A stretch of DNA of 64,000 bases, taken from NCBI RefSeq assembly GCF_024623455.1, contig NZ_JANIPJ010000006.1:124001-188000 (forward strand), in the 5' to 3' direction. A program made the position numbers and the translations under genes. The notes under the pieces are model-generated. The model saw nothing but the letters and a program-made list of their open reading frames with translations, was not told the origin of the DNA and searched no databases. Source of the DNA: Paenibacillus soyae. GTDB taxonomy: Bacteria > Bacillota > Bacilli > Paenibacillales > Paenibacillaceae. Below are positions 8,883 through 17,375 of this stretch, in pieces; position 1 is the stretch's first letter; each line of letters begins with the position of its first letter.

Positions 8883-9107
8883 TTAGATTTGTAACTCCCC
8901 AAGCTTAATCAGCTCGACAACCGCTTGCGAACGACCTTTGACGTTCAACTTTTGCATCACATTCGAGATATGGTTGCGAACGGTTTTCTCGCTGATAAAT
9001 AATTGTTGCGCAATATCTCTTGTCGTTTTGTCCTGCACCAACAGCTCGAATACCTCTCGTTCACGATGGGTCAATAAAAACTTGCTCTTATGGTCGCTTC
9101 CCTTCAA
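8883..9107 (-). CDS. gerE: Spore germination/coat regulator GerE
   Basis: 74 residues, the same length as Bacillus subtilis GerE. The LuxR-type helix-turn-helix shows the hallmark block LTHREREVFELLVQDKTTRD, then ISEKTVRNHISNVMQKL and KGRSQAVVELIKLGEL. GerE is a mother-cell DNA-binding protein that acts with sigma-K late in sporulation on coat genes. The start is TTG, preceded by AGGAGGGGTGA. A sigma-K-like promoter lies about 60 nt upstream. This gene is the clearest evidence that the organism is an endospore former. Confidence 0.96.
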   Translation of the reverse strand: MKGSDHKSKFLLTHREREVFELLVQDKTTRDIAQQLFISEKTVRNHISNVMQKLNVKGRSQAVVELIKLGELQI

Positions 9108-9170
9108 TGTTTGTCACCCCTCCTTGCTCGGGATTTTATGGTGTAACAAGGGCAAGGGATACAGTCAAAT

Positions 9171-9198
9171 TATCATATGAAGGGGGTGCGGCGAAGGT
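9171..9198 (-). promoter_or_regulatory. Candidate sigma-K promoter of gerE
   Basis: On the minus strand AC, 17 nt, then CATATGATA, matching the sigma-K pattern AC-N16/17-CATANNNTA. The predicted start would leave a leader of about 55 nt before the gerE TTG. In B. subtilis gerE is transcribed by sigma-K, which agrees. The match rests on a short motif. Confidence 0.5.
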
Positions 9199-9235
9199 GC
9201 TGTCTATGAGCAAATTGGGCGCTTTAGAACCCGGT

Positions 9236-9988
9236 TTATTCCATCTCCGCGTGAACGATCAGGCGGTGCGTCGGATCGATGAGCGGATCGCAGGTGATGA
9301 GCGTCAGCCGGCGGTCCTTGTTATTGTAATTCAGTACCGATACGTCGGTCGGTTCGACAATCGAAATTTTATATACCTTATAGACGAACGTGTCATCCTT
9401 CGTTTCAACCGTGATCTTATCCCCGACTTCGACCTCGTCAAGCCGGTTGAACAGCCGGCCTTTGATTCGCATCCGGTGCGCGGCGATCGCGGCGTTGCCA
9501 ACCTCGCCGATCTTCGTCGTTTCCTTCAGATGAACCGCGGCGACCTTCATGTTTTTCTCCGTGGCTCCTTCAAGTACCGGAAGCTTCAGGTCGATGCTCG
9601 GAATCTTGATCGTGGCGATTGCGTTCAGCTTCGGGGGAGCCTTCGCCGGAGCCGGCGCTGTCGCCGCGGACGGCTCGCCTTGCGCGCTCGCAGAAGGCGC
9701 AGCCTCCGCTGACGGAGCAGCCTCCGCCGACGGCTCGACAGCTTCCGCCCCCTCCGCGAACAACGACGTCAAGCCGTCGTATTGATCCAGCGCTTCCTGT
9801 TCCGCCTCTTCGTTCATTAGGCTTTCTTCCCAGGCGGCCAGAAGCTTCTCTTCTTGCCGGGTATCGTACCACTCGCTGGCCTTCGGATAACATATGATGA
9901 TAATGCCGATAAGAATCAAGCCGTAAGCTGTCAGCTTCTTGATCGTTGTCCCCCCCGTTCTATCGCGGGCTTCACCGCGAATACCCAT
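9236..9988 (-). CDS. Class D sortase
   Basis: About 250 residues from the ATG at 9988. An N-terminal membrane anchor (KKLTAYGLILIGIIIICYP) is followed by a charged segment, then an Ala/Pro/Ser/Glu-rich low-complexity linker (about residues 75-115). The catalytic domain carries the triad His (AAHRMRIKG), Cys (TLITCDP) and Arg (THRLIV). The TLxTC form and length fit class D, which in Bacillales attaches LPNTA-type proteins to the cell wall, often during sporulation. No sortase substrate was seen in the window. The start is uncertain: the ATG lies 58 nt inside the preceding gene with only a weak GGAAG site, while a G-rich run sits 6 nt before an in-frame ATC at 9943. It is the last gene of a glycosyltransferase-GtrA-sortase run. 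Confidence 0.85.
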   Translation of the reverse strand: MGIRGEARDRTGGTTIKKLTAYGLILIGIIIICYPKASEWYDTRQEEKLLAAWEESLMNEEAEQEALDQYDGLTSLFAEGAEAVEPSAEAAPSAEAAPSASAQGEPSAATAPAPAKAPPKLNAIATIKIPSIDLKLPVLEGATEKNMKVAAVHLKETTKIGEVGNAAIAAHRMRIKGRLFNRLDEVEVGDKITVETKDDTFVYKVYKISIVEPTDVSVLNYNNKDRRLTLITCDPLIDPTHRLIVHAEME

Positions 9989-10380
9989 TTTTTGCTTCCG
10001 TAGAAATTCACGGCAACAATTAATGCGGTCACCACGGCTTTGGCCGGCAGCTCCCGCCACATCAGCCAATCCGTCGCGACCGCCAGCATCAGAATCGATA
10101 ACGTCAGCATGGCGACGTTCCACGCCGCGAAGCGCAGCTTCCGTCGCCGCTCCTCCGTCCGGTTCACAAGGGACGGGTCGGTACGGAACGTGAACGCCCG
10201 GTTCATGAAATAGCTGTTCGTCATGCCGGCGCCGTAAGCCGCCAGCTGCGCGGCCGCATAATGCACGTTCAGGAACACGAGCAGCGCGAATACGGCCATG
10301 TCGATCAGCGTGTTTAGCACGCCGATGACGCCGAAGCTCATGATCTGCTTGACCGTTGCGGCGTCCAACCGTTTAAACAT
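9931..10380 (-). CDS. GtrA-like membrane protein
   Basis: 149 residues with four predicted membrane helices and family features: FGVIGVLNTLIDMAVF, the Tyr/Asn-Ser-Tyr motif GMTNSYFMNRAFTFR, and the final GSKKWVF. GtrA-family proteins are thought to help move polyprenyl-phosphate-linked sugars across the membrane. The chosen ATG overlaps the stop region of the upstream GT2 gene by 8 nt (ATGTTTAA), indicating translational coupling; a longer in-frame start inside the previous gene is unlikely. The pairing with a DPM1-like transferase is the standard GtrA/GtrB arrangement. Confidence 0.88.
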   Translation of the reverse strand: MFKRLDAATVKQIMSFGVIGVLNTLIDMAVFALLVFLNVHYAAAQLAAYGAGMTNSYFMNRAFTFRTDPSLVNRTEERRRKLRFAAWNVAMLTLSILMLAVATDWLMWRELPAKAVVTALIVAVNFYGSKKWVFAVKPAIERGGQRSRS

Positions 10381-11386
10381 AATGTTTTTCCGGTTCGGCG
10401 TTCTTCCGTTCGAGGCCTTCGCCGTCAAGCCGGCTTTCTCCGTCCCCCGCATGTCCCGTCACCTCCCGGACAATATAGAGCGGACGGTTCTTCGATTCGT
10501 CGTAGATACGTCCAATATATTCGCCGATGACGCCGAGCAGAATGAGGATGATCCCGTTGAACAGCAGGTTGAGCGCGACGATGGTCGTCCAGCCTTCAAC
10601 CGTCGATTGCGTGAACAGCCGTTGGAAGATGACGATAAGCAGGTAGACGAAGCCTCCGCACGATAACGCGAAGCCCAGGTAGCTCGCGATCTTCAGCGGC
10701 TTATAGGAGAAGCTCGTGATGCCGTCCAAGGCGAAGCTGATCATCTTCTTGAGCGGATATTTGGTCTCGCCCGCGAATCGTTCTTCGCGAACGTATTCCA
10801 CGCTCGTCTGCCGGAAGCCGATCCAGCTGATCAACCCGCGCACGAACCGGTTTTTCTCCTTCAGCCCTCTCAGCACGTCGCACACCTTCCGGTCGATTAA
10901 GCGGAAGTCGCCCGTATCCAGCGGGATGTCCACGCTTGTCATGCTCTTCAATAATCGATAGAACGCAAGCGCGGTCAGCTTCTTGAACACCGTCTCTCCC
11001 TTGCGCTTCAATCTCCGGCCGTAGACGACTTCGTAGCCTTCCTTCCACTTCTCGATCATCTGAAGAATGACCTCGGGCGGATCCTGCAAGTCGGCGTCGA
11101 TGACGATGATCGCATCTCCCCGCGCATAATCCATCCCCGCGGAAATCGCGATCTGATGGCCGAAATTGCGGGAAAAATCGATCAGCCTGACGTTCGGGTC
11201 CTCGCCGCCGATCTTCTTCATGATTTGTACCGTGCGGTCCTTGCTGCCGTCGTTCACGAAGACCAGCTCATAGGGCTTATCCGTCGTATCCATGACCGCC
11301 TTAAGCCTTCTATACGTATGCTCGATGACTTCCTCTTCGTTGTACATCGGGACAATTACGCTGTAATTGACGCGCTTTGCATTCAT
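10373..11386 (-). CDS. GT2 polyprenyl-phosphate glycosyltransferase (GtrB/DPM1-like)
   Basis: 337 residues. The N-terminal GT-A domain starts YSVIVPMYNEEEVI and contains IVIDADLQDPPEV, where the DAD/DLQDPP motif binds the metal-nucleotide. Two C-terminal membrane helices (about 235-260 and 270-295) and the family ending IGEYIGRIYDESKNRPLY follow. These enzymes load a sugar from UDP- or GDP-sugar onto undecaprenyl phosphate at the inner face of the membrane. An AAGGAG site precedes the ATG. It is coupled to the GtrA-like gene and lies downstream of a GT-C protein that would use such lipid-linked sugars. Confidence 0.92.
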   Translation of the reverse strand: MNAKRVNYSVIVPMYNEEEVIEHTYRRLKAVMDTTDKPYELVFVNDGSKDRTVQIMKKIGGEDPNVRLIDFSRNFGHQIAISAGMDYARGDAIIVIDADLQDPPEVILQMIEKWKEGYEVVYGRRLKRKGETVFKKLTALAFYRLLKSMTSVDIPLDTGDFRLIDRKVCDVLRGLKEKNRFVRGLISWIGFRQTSVEYVREERFAGETKYPLKKMISFALDGITSFSYKPLKIASYLGFALSCGGFVYLLIVIFQRLFTQSTVEGWTTIVALNLLFNGIILILLGVIGEYIGRIYDESKNRPLYIVREVTGHAGDGESRLDGEGLERKNAEPEKHYV

Positions 11387-11415
11387 CGCAAGGCTCCTTT
11401 TTCATTAAAGTGCGT

Positions 11416-11621
11416 GTTCAAAATGTCCAGTTTTCAGCACCAAGAAGATCGGATGAAGCTAGGAACTGAGGAGCGGAGCGTAGTGAAAGCTACGTGAGCA
11501 CCTGAAGCGTTTCCCTAGGAAACGCACTTCGAAAGCATACGCCTAGTTTCGGCTGAATTCGATATTCGATGTCGAGTAGACTCCCTGATACGCTTCGTGA
11601 TCAAAAGTGGACTTTTTGAAC
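11416..11621. mobile_element. 206-bp MITE-like element with 19-bp terminal inverted repeats
   Basis: The left end GTTCAAAATGTCCAGTTTT (11416-11434) is an imperfect inverted copy of the right end AAAAGTGGACTTTTTGAAC (11603-11621), with two mismatches. The interior holds a near-palindrome GCGTTTCCCTAGGAAACGC and other short dyads, so transcripts could fold strongly. There is no credible gene inside. It sits between the GT-C gene stop (11628) and the GT2 gene start. From memory, very similar blocks occur between genes in Paenibacillus genomes; this was not checked here. Confidence 0.7.
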
Positions 11622-11627
11622 AACCTC

Positions 11628-14600
11628 TTAAAATACCCAGCTGGGGAACCAGCGGAGCAGGACGTCCACGTACCACTTCGGCACCGTCAAGCCGGACAAG
11701 GCCGGATAGAACAGGACGAATAACGCTCCTGCCGCGACGGCGTATCCGATGCGCGCTTTCCGGAAGGACGGATTCCGTTCCTCGAGGACGCCCCAAATGT
11801 ACACAATGCTCAAGATCATGAACGGAACCATCGCGAAATAATGGTACAGGAACGTCTCGCGAGGCACCAGCATCCAAGGAATGTATTGCGCCAGGAACGC
11901 GATCCAGACCATATACATCTTCTTCTCTCCGCGCTTCACGCTCAGCCAGATCGTAAGGAGCATCGCGAAGATGCCGAACCACCAGATGACCGGATTGCCC
12001 ATCGTCACGATCGTCGACTTCAAGTCCGCGGCAAGCCCGTCGCCGGAATAATACCAGACCGGACGCTTCATGAACGGCCATTCCCACCAGGAGGACGAGA
12101 ACGGATGCGAAGAGACGAGATTGCTGTGGTAATTGTACATGTTCACCTGGTAATCGACCAGCGCCTTCCACGTATAGCCGCCTTCCATGACCGACAGGAT
12201 CGGAATATAGGAAAGCGCGTAGATGCCCGCGGGTATCGCGATATAGAACACGAGGCAGGCCGCAAGCGTCAGGATCGTATTCCTCGGGAAGATGGCTGCG
12301 ATCCGTTTCAGCGCCGCGGTGTCGAAGGCTTCGGCATGCTCGCCATTCCCTGCCAGCTTCCGTTTCGCTGCCGCGTATTCCTTATAGCGGTCCCAGAGCG
12401 ATATCGCCAGCATAACGGCTAGACCGGCCCCGCCGTACAAGACAATCCATTTCGAAGCGACGCCCAGCCCGAAGAATAAGCCCGCCAAGCCGAGCGGCAG
12501 CAGCGTGGCGGCGAGCTTCGTCTTGTAGAAGCTGAGCGCCGCGTATTTGTTCATGAAGTGGAACATCAGCATAATGAAGAACACGCCGTATACGTCGATG
12601 GTCGAAATGCGGGTCTGGGCAAAATGCATGAAGTCGGCGGCCAGAAGCCCCGCCGCGAGCGCGGCATAGGACGTGCGGCCGAACAGCCTTCTAGCGGTCA
12701 TGTAAATGATCGGAATCATCGCGATGCCGAACGCCGTGCCCGCGATGCGCCACCCGAACGGACCGAGGCCGAACAGCTTGATGCCGGCCGCGATAATGAT
12801 TTTGCCGAGCGGCGGATGCGTATTCTCGTAAGCCACAATGCCTTCGATATTCTCGTAGGCGGTGCGCGCGTGATAAATTTCGTCGAAATAGCTGCCTTTC
12901 ATGAAGCTGTGCTCGTATTCGGCGAGTCCCTGTTCGTCGAATAGCTGGGCTACCGAGCCGCGCTTCGCTTCCTTCGCCTCGTCGTCGTTCACGGCCGCTA
13001 CGGCCAGAGGCTCTTGGCCGCCCGCCGTATAGAAGGCCATCTCGTGAATCGAGAAGCCCAGCTGGGACGCCGTAAGCTTCACGTAGCGCGTTTCGAAAGC
13101 CGCCGGATGAACCGTCCACGCGAATACCGCGACGTGGCTGCTGTCGACCTCCAGCTTATTGCCCCATTGGTCCGGCTCGGTTGCGAATTCCAGCGTATAT
13201 TTCCCCGTGCCTACGCCGCCGAAGGTTGTGATGCGGTCCAAGGCTACCTTGCCGCCAAGATCGACATAGAAGCTTTGTCCGGTCCGGGCGGGCTGCCATA
13301 CCGTCTCGGGAGCTTTCACCGAGCCGAGATTGACCAAAGCGACGATCGTATACACCGCCGTCAAGCCGCCCATCCACCACCAATCCTTGCGCTTCATCCT
13401 ATTCTTGCCAGAAACGCGCCCTTCTATCGAAGCCTGCCGCTTGAATCCGGCTAGCAGCTTATCGTCCGCCGCCCGCCGGTCTTCCTCGGTTACGGGCACC
13501 AGCGCTTGCACCCGTCCTTTGGCGTACAGGTCATACCCAACATAAAGCATGTAAGCCAGCATGCTCAAATTCGCGATCGAGCAGAGCAGCACGATGCCGT
13601 CGTTCGGCACGTTCGTCGTATGCGCGCTGTACGCCAGCACGTAGCTCATGTTCACGAAGTTCGTGATCGAGAAGCCGAAGAACAGCCGCAGCATCCGGCG
13701 GTCCTTCGACTGCAGGTACGCAAGCAAGCTGAGAAGCAGGAACGGGAACATATACCGCTCGTGCATCTTGGTGACCAGCAGGAATACGACGGCTATGAGC
13801 ACCATCGCGATGAAGAAAGAGCGATCCCCGCCGTCCCCTTTCCTTCCGGCCAGCGCGTAGAAAACCGCAAGCGCGACAGCCGCGAGGATAAACAAGTTGC
13901 CGAGCAGCCCGTATTCCACGAACAACCACGTATCCGTAATCGGCTTCCAATTGGCGCCGTTCAAGGAGTACAGGTTAAACGCGTTCAATGTCGCGTAGGG
14001 ATAAGAGGACAGCGTGCCTTTGTACAGCTCGTACAGCCCTTTAAGCCCGCTTCCGCTCCAGAAGAACGGCAGCGCCAGCAGAATGAACGTGCCGAAGCCG
14101 TAATACGCGCTGACGGCCACGTCCCGCCACTTCCTGCCGACCAGGAGCGCAAGCAGAAGAACGGGCATAAAGATGAACGCCTGCGGCTTAATGAGAGCCG
14201 CGATCGCGTACCAGACAGACGCTCGGCCGTATTTGCGCTCCGCGATGCCGCAAATCGCCAATGCCAGAACGAGCGCAAACACCGAATCGACCTGACCCCA
14301 TGCCGCGGAATCGAGGATGACGGCCGGATTGAACAGCCATACCAGCGCAAGTCCGAGAGCTGTCTTGCTTCCGGCTTTCATCCGAGTGGCCGCCCTGTAC
14401 AGCAGCGCGGCCGCCGCGAGATCCGCCGCGATCGCGGGCAGCTTATACAGCAGCAGCTCGGCCGACGAGCCGGGGGCAATGCCGAGCCAGCTCTTGATAT
14501 GCCCCAGCGCGAACAGCACGTAAATGTACCCCGGCGGGTAATCGACGAACATATCGGTATGGTAGAAGCCGGCTATGCCTTCCTGCACGGCTTGATTGGA

Positions 14601-15455
14601 CCAATGGATGAACAAGGCGACGTCATTGGCGTATCCGCCATGCCCGGCCGCGATGTACAACCGAATCGCCAGAGCAACGGCGAAGCCTGACGCCAGTAAT
14701 ACCAGCATACGGCTGCCGCGCGGGCCAAGACGCTCCTCGCTTCTGAGCAGCCTTCGGTGAACGATCGCGAACAACGCGGCGAACAAAGACGCGTACAGCA
14801 GCGTGCTTAGAATCGATATCTTCTCAGGCGGCTGCTCCGCCGTCCCGCCCTGCGCGTTCGTCGGATCAAGCGCGAGCACCTCCGCCCCTTCCGGCGCCGC
14901 AGACACTTCCTCCACCGTCAAGGAATCGAACCAGGCTTGTCCCGAGTTAAGGCTGCCGTAGCCGCCCAAGCTGATGCCGAACAACAATTCCTTCTGCTTG
15001 CCGCCCGTCTTCCCGTAAAACTCCAAATACGCCCACTCGCCATGAGTGTCGCGGAAGTCCGGGTAATAGACCGCGGTGCCGTCCACATACAGATGCGCGC
15101 CCGTCGCATCCGCCCGAACGCCCTCCGTCTTCACGTAACCCGAGAAGCGGTAGCTGGTGTCCGGCTTCACCTTCACCGTCTGAACCAGCCGGGCATGATT
15201 ATCGCTTATGCTATGTATAAAAGCCGACTGCTCTCCGGCATACGCCCCTTCGCGGGTAACGCCGTAGTCCGTTACGCCTTCATCCTTCACCCATGCCTCG
15301 ATCCGCCAGCCGCTCGGCATGCTGCCGTCCGACTGCTCGAAGTCCGCGTTCGCAAGCAGGTTGTCCGCCGCGTACCCCGTCGTCCCCGGCAGCATCAGGA
15401 GCAGGAGGGCCAGCATGATCGCGGCCATGCGGGAGTAGCCTTTGCTCATCGTCAT
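11628..15455 (-). CDS. Giant dual GT-C glycosyltransferase (PMT-like C-terminal half)
   Basis: About 1275 residues. A signal peptide (about 1-30) is followed by a carbohydrate-binding-like module (about 32-185: LLANADFEQSDGSMPSGW, then YRFSGYVKTEG). From about 215 to 640 there is a first multi-helix GT-C-type region with an acidic first loop (YANDVALFIHW) and a DYPPGYIYVL motif. A soluble F5/8-type-like insert follows at about 730-820. The second GT-C region resembles protein O-mannosyltransferases: FDEIYHARTAYE carries the catalytic-type Asp-Glu, followed by THPPLGK and SRISTIDVYGVFF-like loop residues. Such enzymes take sugar from a polyprenyl-phosphate donor on the outer membrane face. Two GT-C regions in one chain are uncommon. 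It lies upstream of the GT2/GtrA pair in the same direction. The start is GTG/ATG a few nt after a GGAAAGGA site. Confidence 0.85.
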   Translation of the reverse strand: MTMSKGYSRMAAIMLALLLLMLPGTTGYAADNLLANADFEQSDGSMPSGWRIEAWVKDEGVTDYGVTREGAYAGEQSAFIHSISDNHARLVQTVKVKPDTSYRFSGYVKTEGVRADATGAHLYVDGTAVYYPDFRDTHGEWAYLEFYGKTGGKQKELLFGISLGGYGSLNSGQAWFDSLTVEEVSAAPEGAEVLALDPTNAQGGTAEQPPEKISILSTLLYASLFAALFAIVHRRLLRSEERLGPRGSRMLVLLASGFAVALAIRLYIAAGHGGYANDVALFIHWSNQAVQEGIAGFYHTDMFVDYPPGYIYVLFALGHIKSWLGIAPGSSAELLLYKLPAIAADLAAAALLYRAATRMKAGSKTALGLALVWLFNPAVILDSAAWGQVDSVFALVLALAICGIAERKYGRASVWYAIAALIKPQAFIFMPVLLLALLVGRKWRDVAVSAYYGFGTFILLALPFFWSGSGLKGLYELYKGTLSSYPYATLNAFNLYSLNGANWKPITDTWLFVEYGLLGNLFILAAVALAVFYALAGRKGDGGDRSFFIAMVLIAVVFLLVTKMHERYMFPFLLLSLLAYLQSKDRRMLRLFFGFSITNFVNMSYVLAYSAHTTNVPNDGIVLLCSIANLSMLAYMLYVGYDLYAKGRVQALVPVTEEDRRAADDKLLAGFKRQASIEGRVSGKNRMKRKDWWWMGGLTAVYTIVALVNLGSVKAPETVWQPARTGQSFYVDLGGKVALDRITTFGGVGTGKYTLEFATEPDQWGNKLEVDSSHVAVFAWTVHPAAFETRYVKLTASQLGFSIHEMAFYTAGGQEPLAVAAVNDDEAKEAKRGSVAQLFDEQGLAEYEHSFMKGSYFDEIYHARTAYENIEGIVAYENTHPPLGKIIIAAGIKLFGLGPFGWRIAGTAFGIAMIPIIYMTARRLFGRTSYAALAAGLLAADFMHFAQTRISTIDVYGVFFIMLMFHFMNKYAALSFYKTKLAATLLPLGLAGLFFGLGVASKWIVLYGGAGLAVMLAISLWDRYKEYAAAKRKLAGNGEHAEAFDTAALKRIAAIFPRNTILTLAACLVFYIAIPAGIYALSYIPILSVMEGGYTWKALVDYQVNMYNYHSNLVSSHPFSSSWWEWPFMKRPVWYYSGDGLAADLKSTIVTMGNPVIWWFGIFAMLLTIWLSVKRGEKKMYMVWIAFLAQYIPWMLVPRETFLYHYFAMVPFMILSIVYIWGVLEERNPSFRKARIGYAVAAGALFVLFYPALSGLTVPKWYVDVLLRWFPSWVF

Positions 15456-15611
15456 CACGATTCCTTTCCGTTCTCGTTAACTACCAAATTATATCAAACT
15501 CATACTCACTTTATCGAATGCGCCATTGGCGGTCAATGCCGGCGCGGAAAACTTTTCTTCAACCTATAGACGCGGGCGCCATCTATTATGTTCGCAGAAA
15601 ATGAGAAGCGC

Positions 15612-15659
15612 CAAAAAAACGGCCTGCCGAGGGCGCTGTCGCCGCCCCAAGCAGACCTT
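15612..15659 (-). terminator. Intrinsic terminator of the CgeB-like gene
   Basis: On the minus strand a G+C-rich imperfect stem (GGTCTGCTTGGGGCG with CGCCCTCGGCAGGCC) is followed by a run of seven T. It lies just downstream of the 15664 stop and marks the end of the minus-strand polysaccharide run. Confidence 0.8.
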
Positions 15660-15663
15660 GTCT

Positions 15664-16632
15664 TCACGTCGCGCGTTCGCCCGCTCTTCCGCCTCCCGTC
15701 AATCTCGCCTTGACGGCGTCGACGAATTGTCTCGCTCTCGCTTCGTTCGTATGCGCTCTGTGCACGAGCTCGTACCCCGCGTCCGTCAATTGCTCCCTCT
15801 CCTCCGCCGCCTCCGCGTAATAGAGCGCTTGGGTTCCGACGTTCGTCCGGTTGCAGGCGACGTAATGCACGCCGTCCTCGAAGCCCAGCTCCTCGATATC
15901 GCGATTCGGCTCGGCCAGCATTAGGGCGCGGCAGCCCGGAATTTCGAGAAACTTGGCGACCGGAATGCGAAGCACGCTCCCGCACGTGAACGAGATCATC
16001 GACCGGTTGATCGCCCGGGCATATTCCTCCTTTACGAATAATCCGGGCCGATCCGGCGTCCGGTGGCCGGGATGCTTGAAATGGACGAACCCTTCCGCGC
16101 CCTTCATGCGGCTCGCCACGGCGTGCCGGAACGGATACTTCGGATCCATCAGCCCCATCAGGGAATAGCGGATATCCTTCGGCAGCCCGTAATCCTTGAT
16201 CAGGCTTTCGTTGATGCCGAACGGCAGCCATTCGAAGCGCGAGGCGCAATCCGGGAACGCCTCCAGAAACGGGTATTTGCTGGCGGAGAAAATGATATCC
16301 GGCTTCCCGCTCCGGTCAAAATATTCTCTTCGCGCCGCCGGGTCGAAGTGGACGTCGAGCACGTAGCAGCCCTTCAGGATGTCCGCGCGGTCCAGATTTC
16401 GGATATTCGGAGCGAAAGCGTTGCGCCATTCGAAATCGTAATGGAAGATCATGTCCGGCCGGAAGTCGAGCCGGGCCATAATATCGAAGATGTCCCCGTC
16501 CTTCGTCCAATACCGGACGTCGGCAACCCTCCCGATCGCCTCCAGCATATCGAATTTATGCTGATGCTTCGGCATGGCTTCGGCAAACCGTTTGGCGAGC
16601 ATTAATATTTTTAAAGGTTTCTCTGTCCCCAC
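15664..16632 (-). CDS. CgeB-like glycosyltransferase
   Basis: 322 residues from a GTG start with GGGAGG 9 nt upstream; a longer frame exists but would run deep into the preceding gene. The N-terminal Rossmann-like part begins LKILMLAKRF. The C-terminal part has the family-1-type block found in CgeB/YkvP spore-maturation proteins (FLEIPGCRALMLAEPNRDIE, then LGFEDGVHYV). CgeB-type proteins are implicated in spore-surface glycosylation, and related enzymes act in envelope polysaccharide assembly. It follows the acetyltransferase gene by 22 nt, so it belongs to the same operon. Donor and acceptor are not evident. Confidence 0.8.
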   Translation of the reverse strand: MGTEKPLKILMLAKRFAEAMPKHQHKFDMLEAIGRVADVRYWTKDGDIFDIMARLDFRPDMIFHYDFEWRNAFAPNIRNLDRADILKGCYVLDVHFDPAARREYFDRSGKPDIIFSASKYPFLEAFPDCASRFEWLPFGINESLIKDYGLPKDIRYSLMGLMDPKYPFRHAVASRMKGAEGFVHFKHPGHRTPDRPGLFVKEEYARAINRSMISFTCGSVLRIPVAKFLEIPGCRALMLAEPNRDIEELGFEDGVHYVACNRTNVGTQALYYAEAAEEREQLTDAGYELVHRAHTNEARARQFVDAVKARLTGGGRAGERAT

Positions 16633-16654
16633 GTCATGGAGCCTCCCATTTCCG

Positions 16655-17371
16655 TTACTGGTTCTCCAGCCATTGCTCGGGCGGGACATCGCGCAGCTTC
16701 CGGGCGGGATTGCCAGCAACGATCGTTCGGGCGGGCACATCCTTCGTGACGACGCTCCCGGCCGCGGCAACGCCGTCCTCGTGTATCGTCCTTCCCGGTA
16801 AAATCGTGGCGTTCGCGCCCACTCGGCCGCCCTTCTTAATCGTGACGCCTTTGAACCGGCCGAAGCGCGCGTCCGAACGCGCCAAGTAATTGTCGTTCGT
16901 CGTCGTGACGCACGGCGCCACGAATACGTGGTCCTCCAGCTCGGAGAACGCGCAAATGTAGCTGTTCGTTTCCAGCTTGCAGAAGGCGCCGATCACGCAA
17001 TCGTTTTCGATCGCGGCGCCGCGCCCGATAATCGTCTTCTCGCCGATCGTTACCCTCTCGCGCACGGTCGCCAAGTCGGCGACGAACGCCTTCTCGCGGA
17101 GCTCCGCTCCCCGGTATATGACCGCTCCCGTGCCGATCGTGCAGCCGTCGCCGATCCGGGCCGGGGCCAGCCGCGCTCCCGCGTTCGTCGTGGCGGAATT
17201 GGCGGCCTTCATCGGCAGCTTGCCGATCACGGCATGATCGTGTATGACAGCGTAGCTGCCGATCGACGTGCCTTCAAGAATGACGACATGATGGCCGATA
17301 ACCGCTCCTTCGCCGATCGTTACGCCTGCGCCGATGACGGTGTGCAGCCCTATCCTCGCTTCGTTGCCCAT
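16655..17371 (-). CDS. Left-handed beta-helix N-acetyltransferase (WbpD/WlbB-type)
   Basis: 238 residues dominated by hexapeptide repeats ([LIV]G-x4): IGAGVTIGEGAVIGHHVV, IGDGCTIGTGAVI, ITIGEKTIIGRG. The C-terminal block NDNYLARSDARFGRFKGVTI, the later GANATILPG and the AGNPARKLRD end match sugar-nucleotide N-acetyltransferases of the WbpD/WlbB type, which acetylate the 3-amino group of UDP-GlcNAc3NA. It is longer than WbpD because of extra N-terminal coils. The ATG at 17371 was chosen because it lies 4 nt after the aminotransferase stop with GAGGGTGAG before it. It sits between the aminotransferase and the CgeB-like gene, and the neighbouring oxidoreductase and aminotransferase support the pathway. 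A broader sugar O/N-acyltransferase is the alternative. Confidence 0.85.
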   Translation of the reverse strand: MGNEARIGLHTVIGAGVTIGEGAVIGHHVVILEGTSIGSYAVIHDHAVIGKLPMKAANSATTNAGARLAPARIGDGCTIGTGAVIYRGAELREKAFVADLATVRERVTIGEKTIIGRGAAIENDCVIGAFCKLETNSYICAFSELEDHVFVAPCVTTTNDNYLARSDARFGRFKGVTIKKGGRVGANATILPGRTIHEDGVAAAGSVVTKDVPARTIVAGNPARKLRDVPPEQWLENQ

Positions 17372-17375
17372 ACTC

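Noticed and set aside
13506-14690. Long plus-strand frame of 394 codons inside the GT-C gene
   Set aside because: It is antisense to clear membrane helices of the GT-C protein; Arg/Gln/His-rich content is typical of such shadows.
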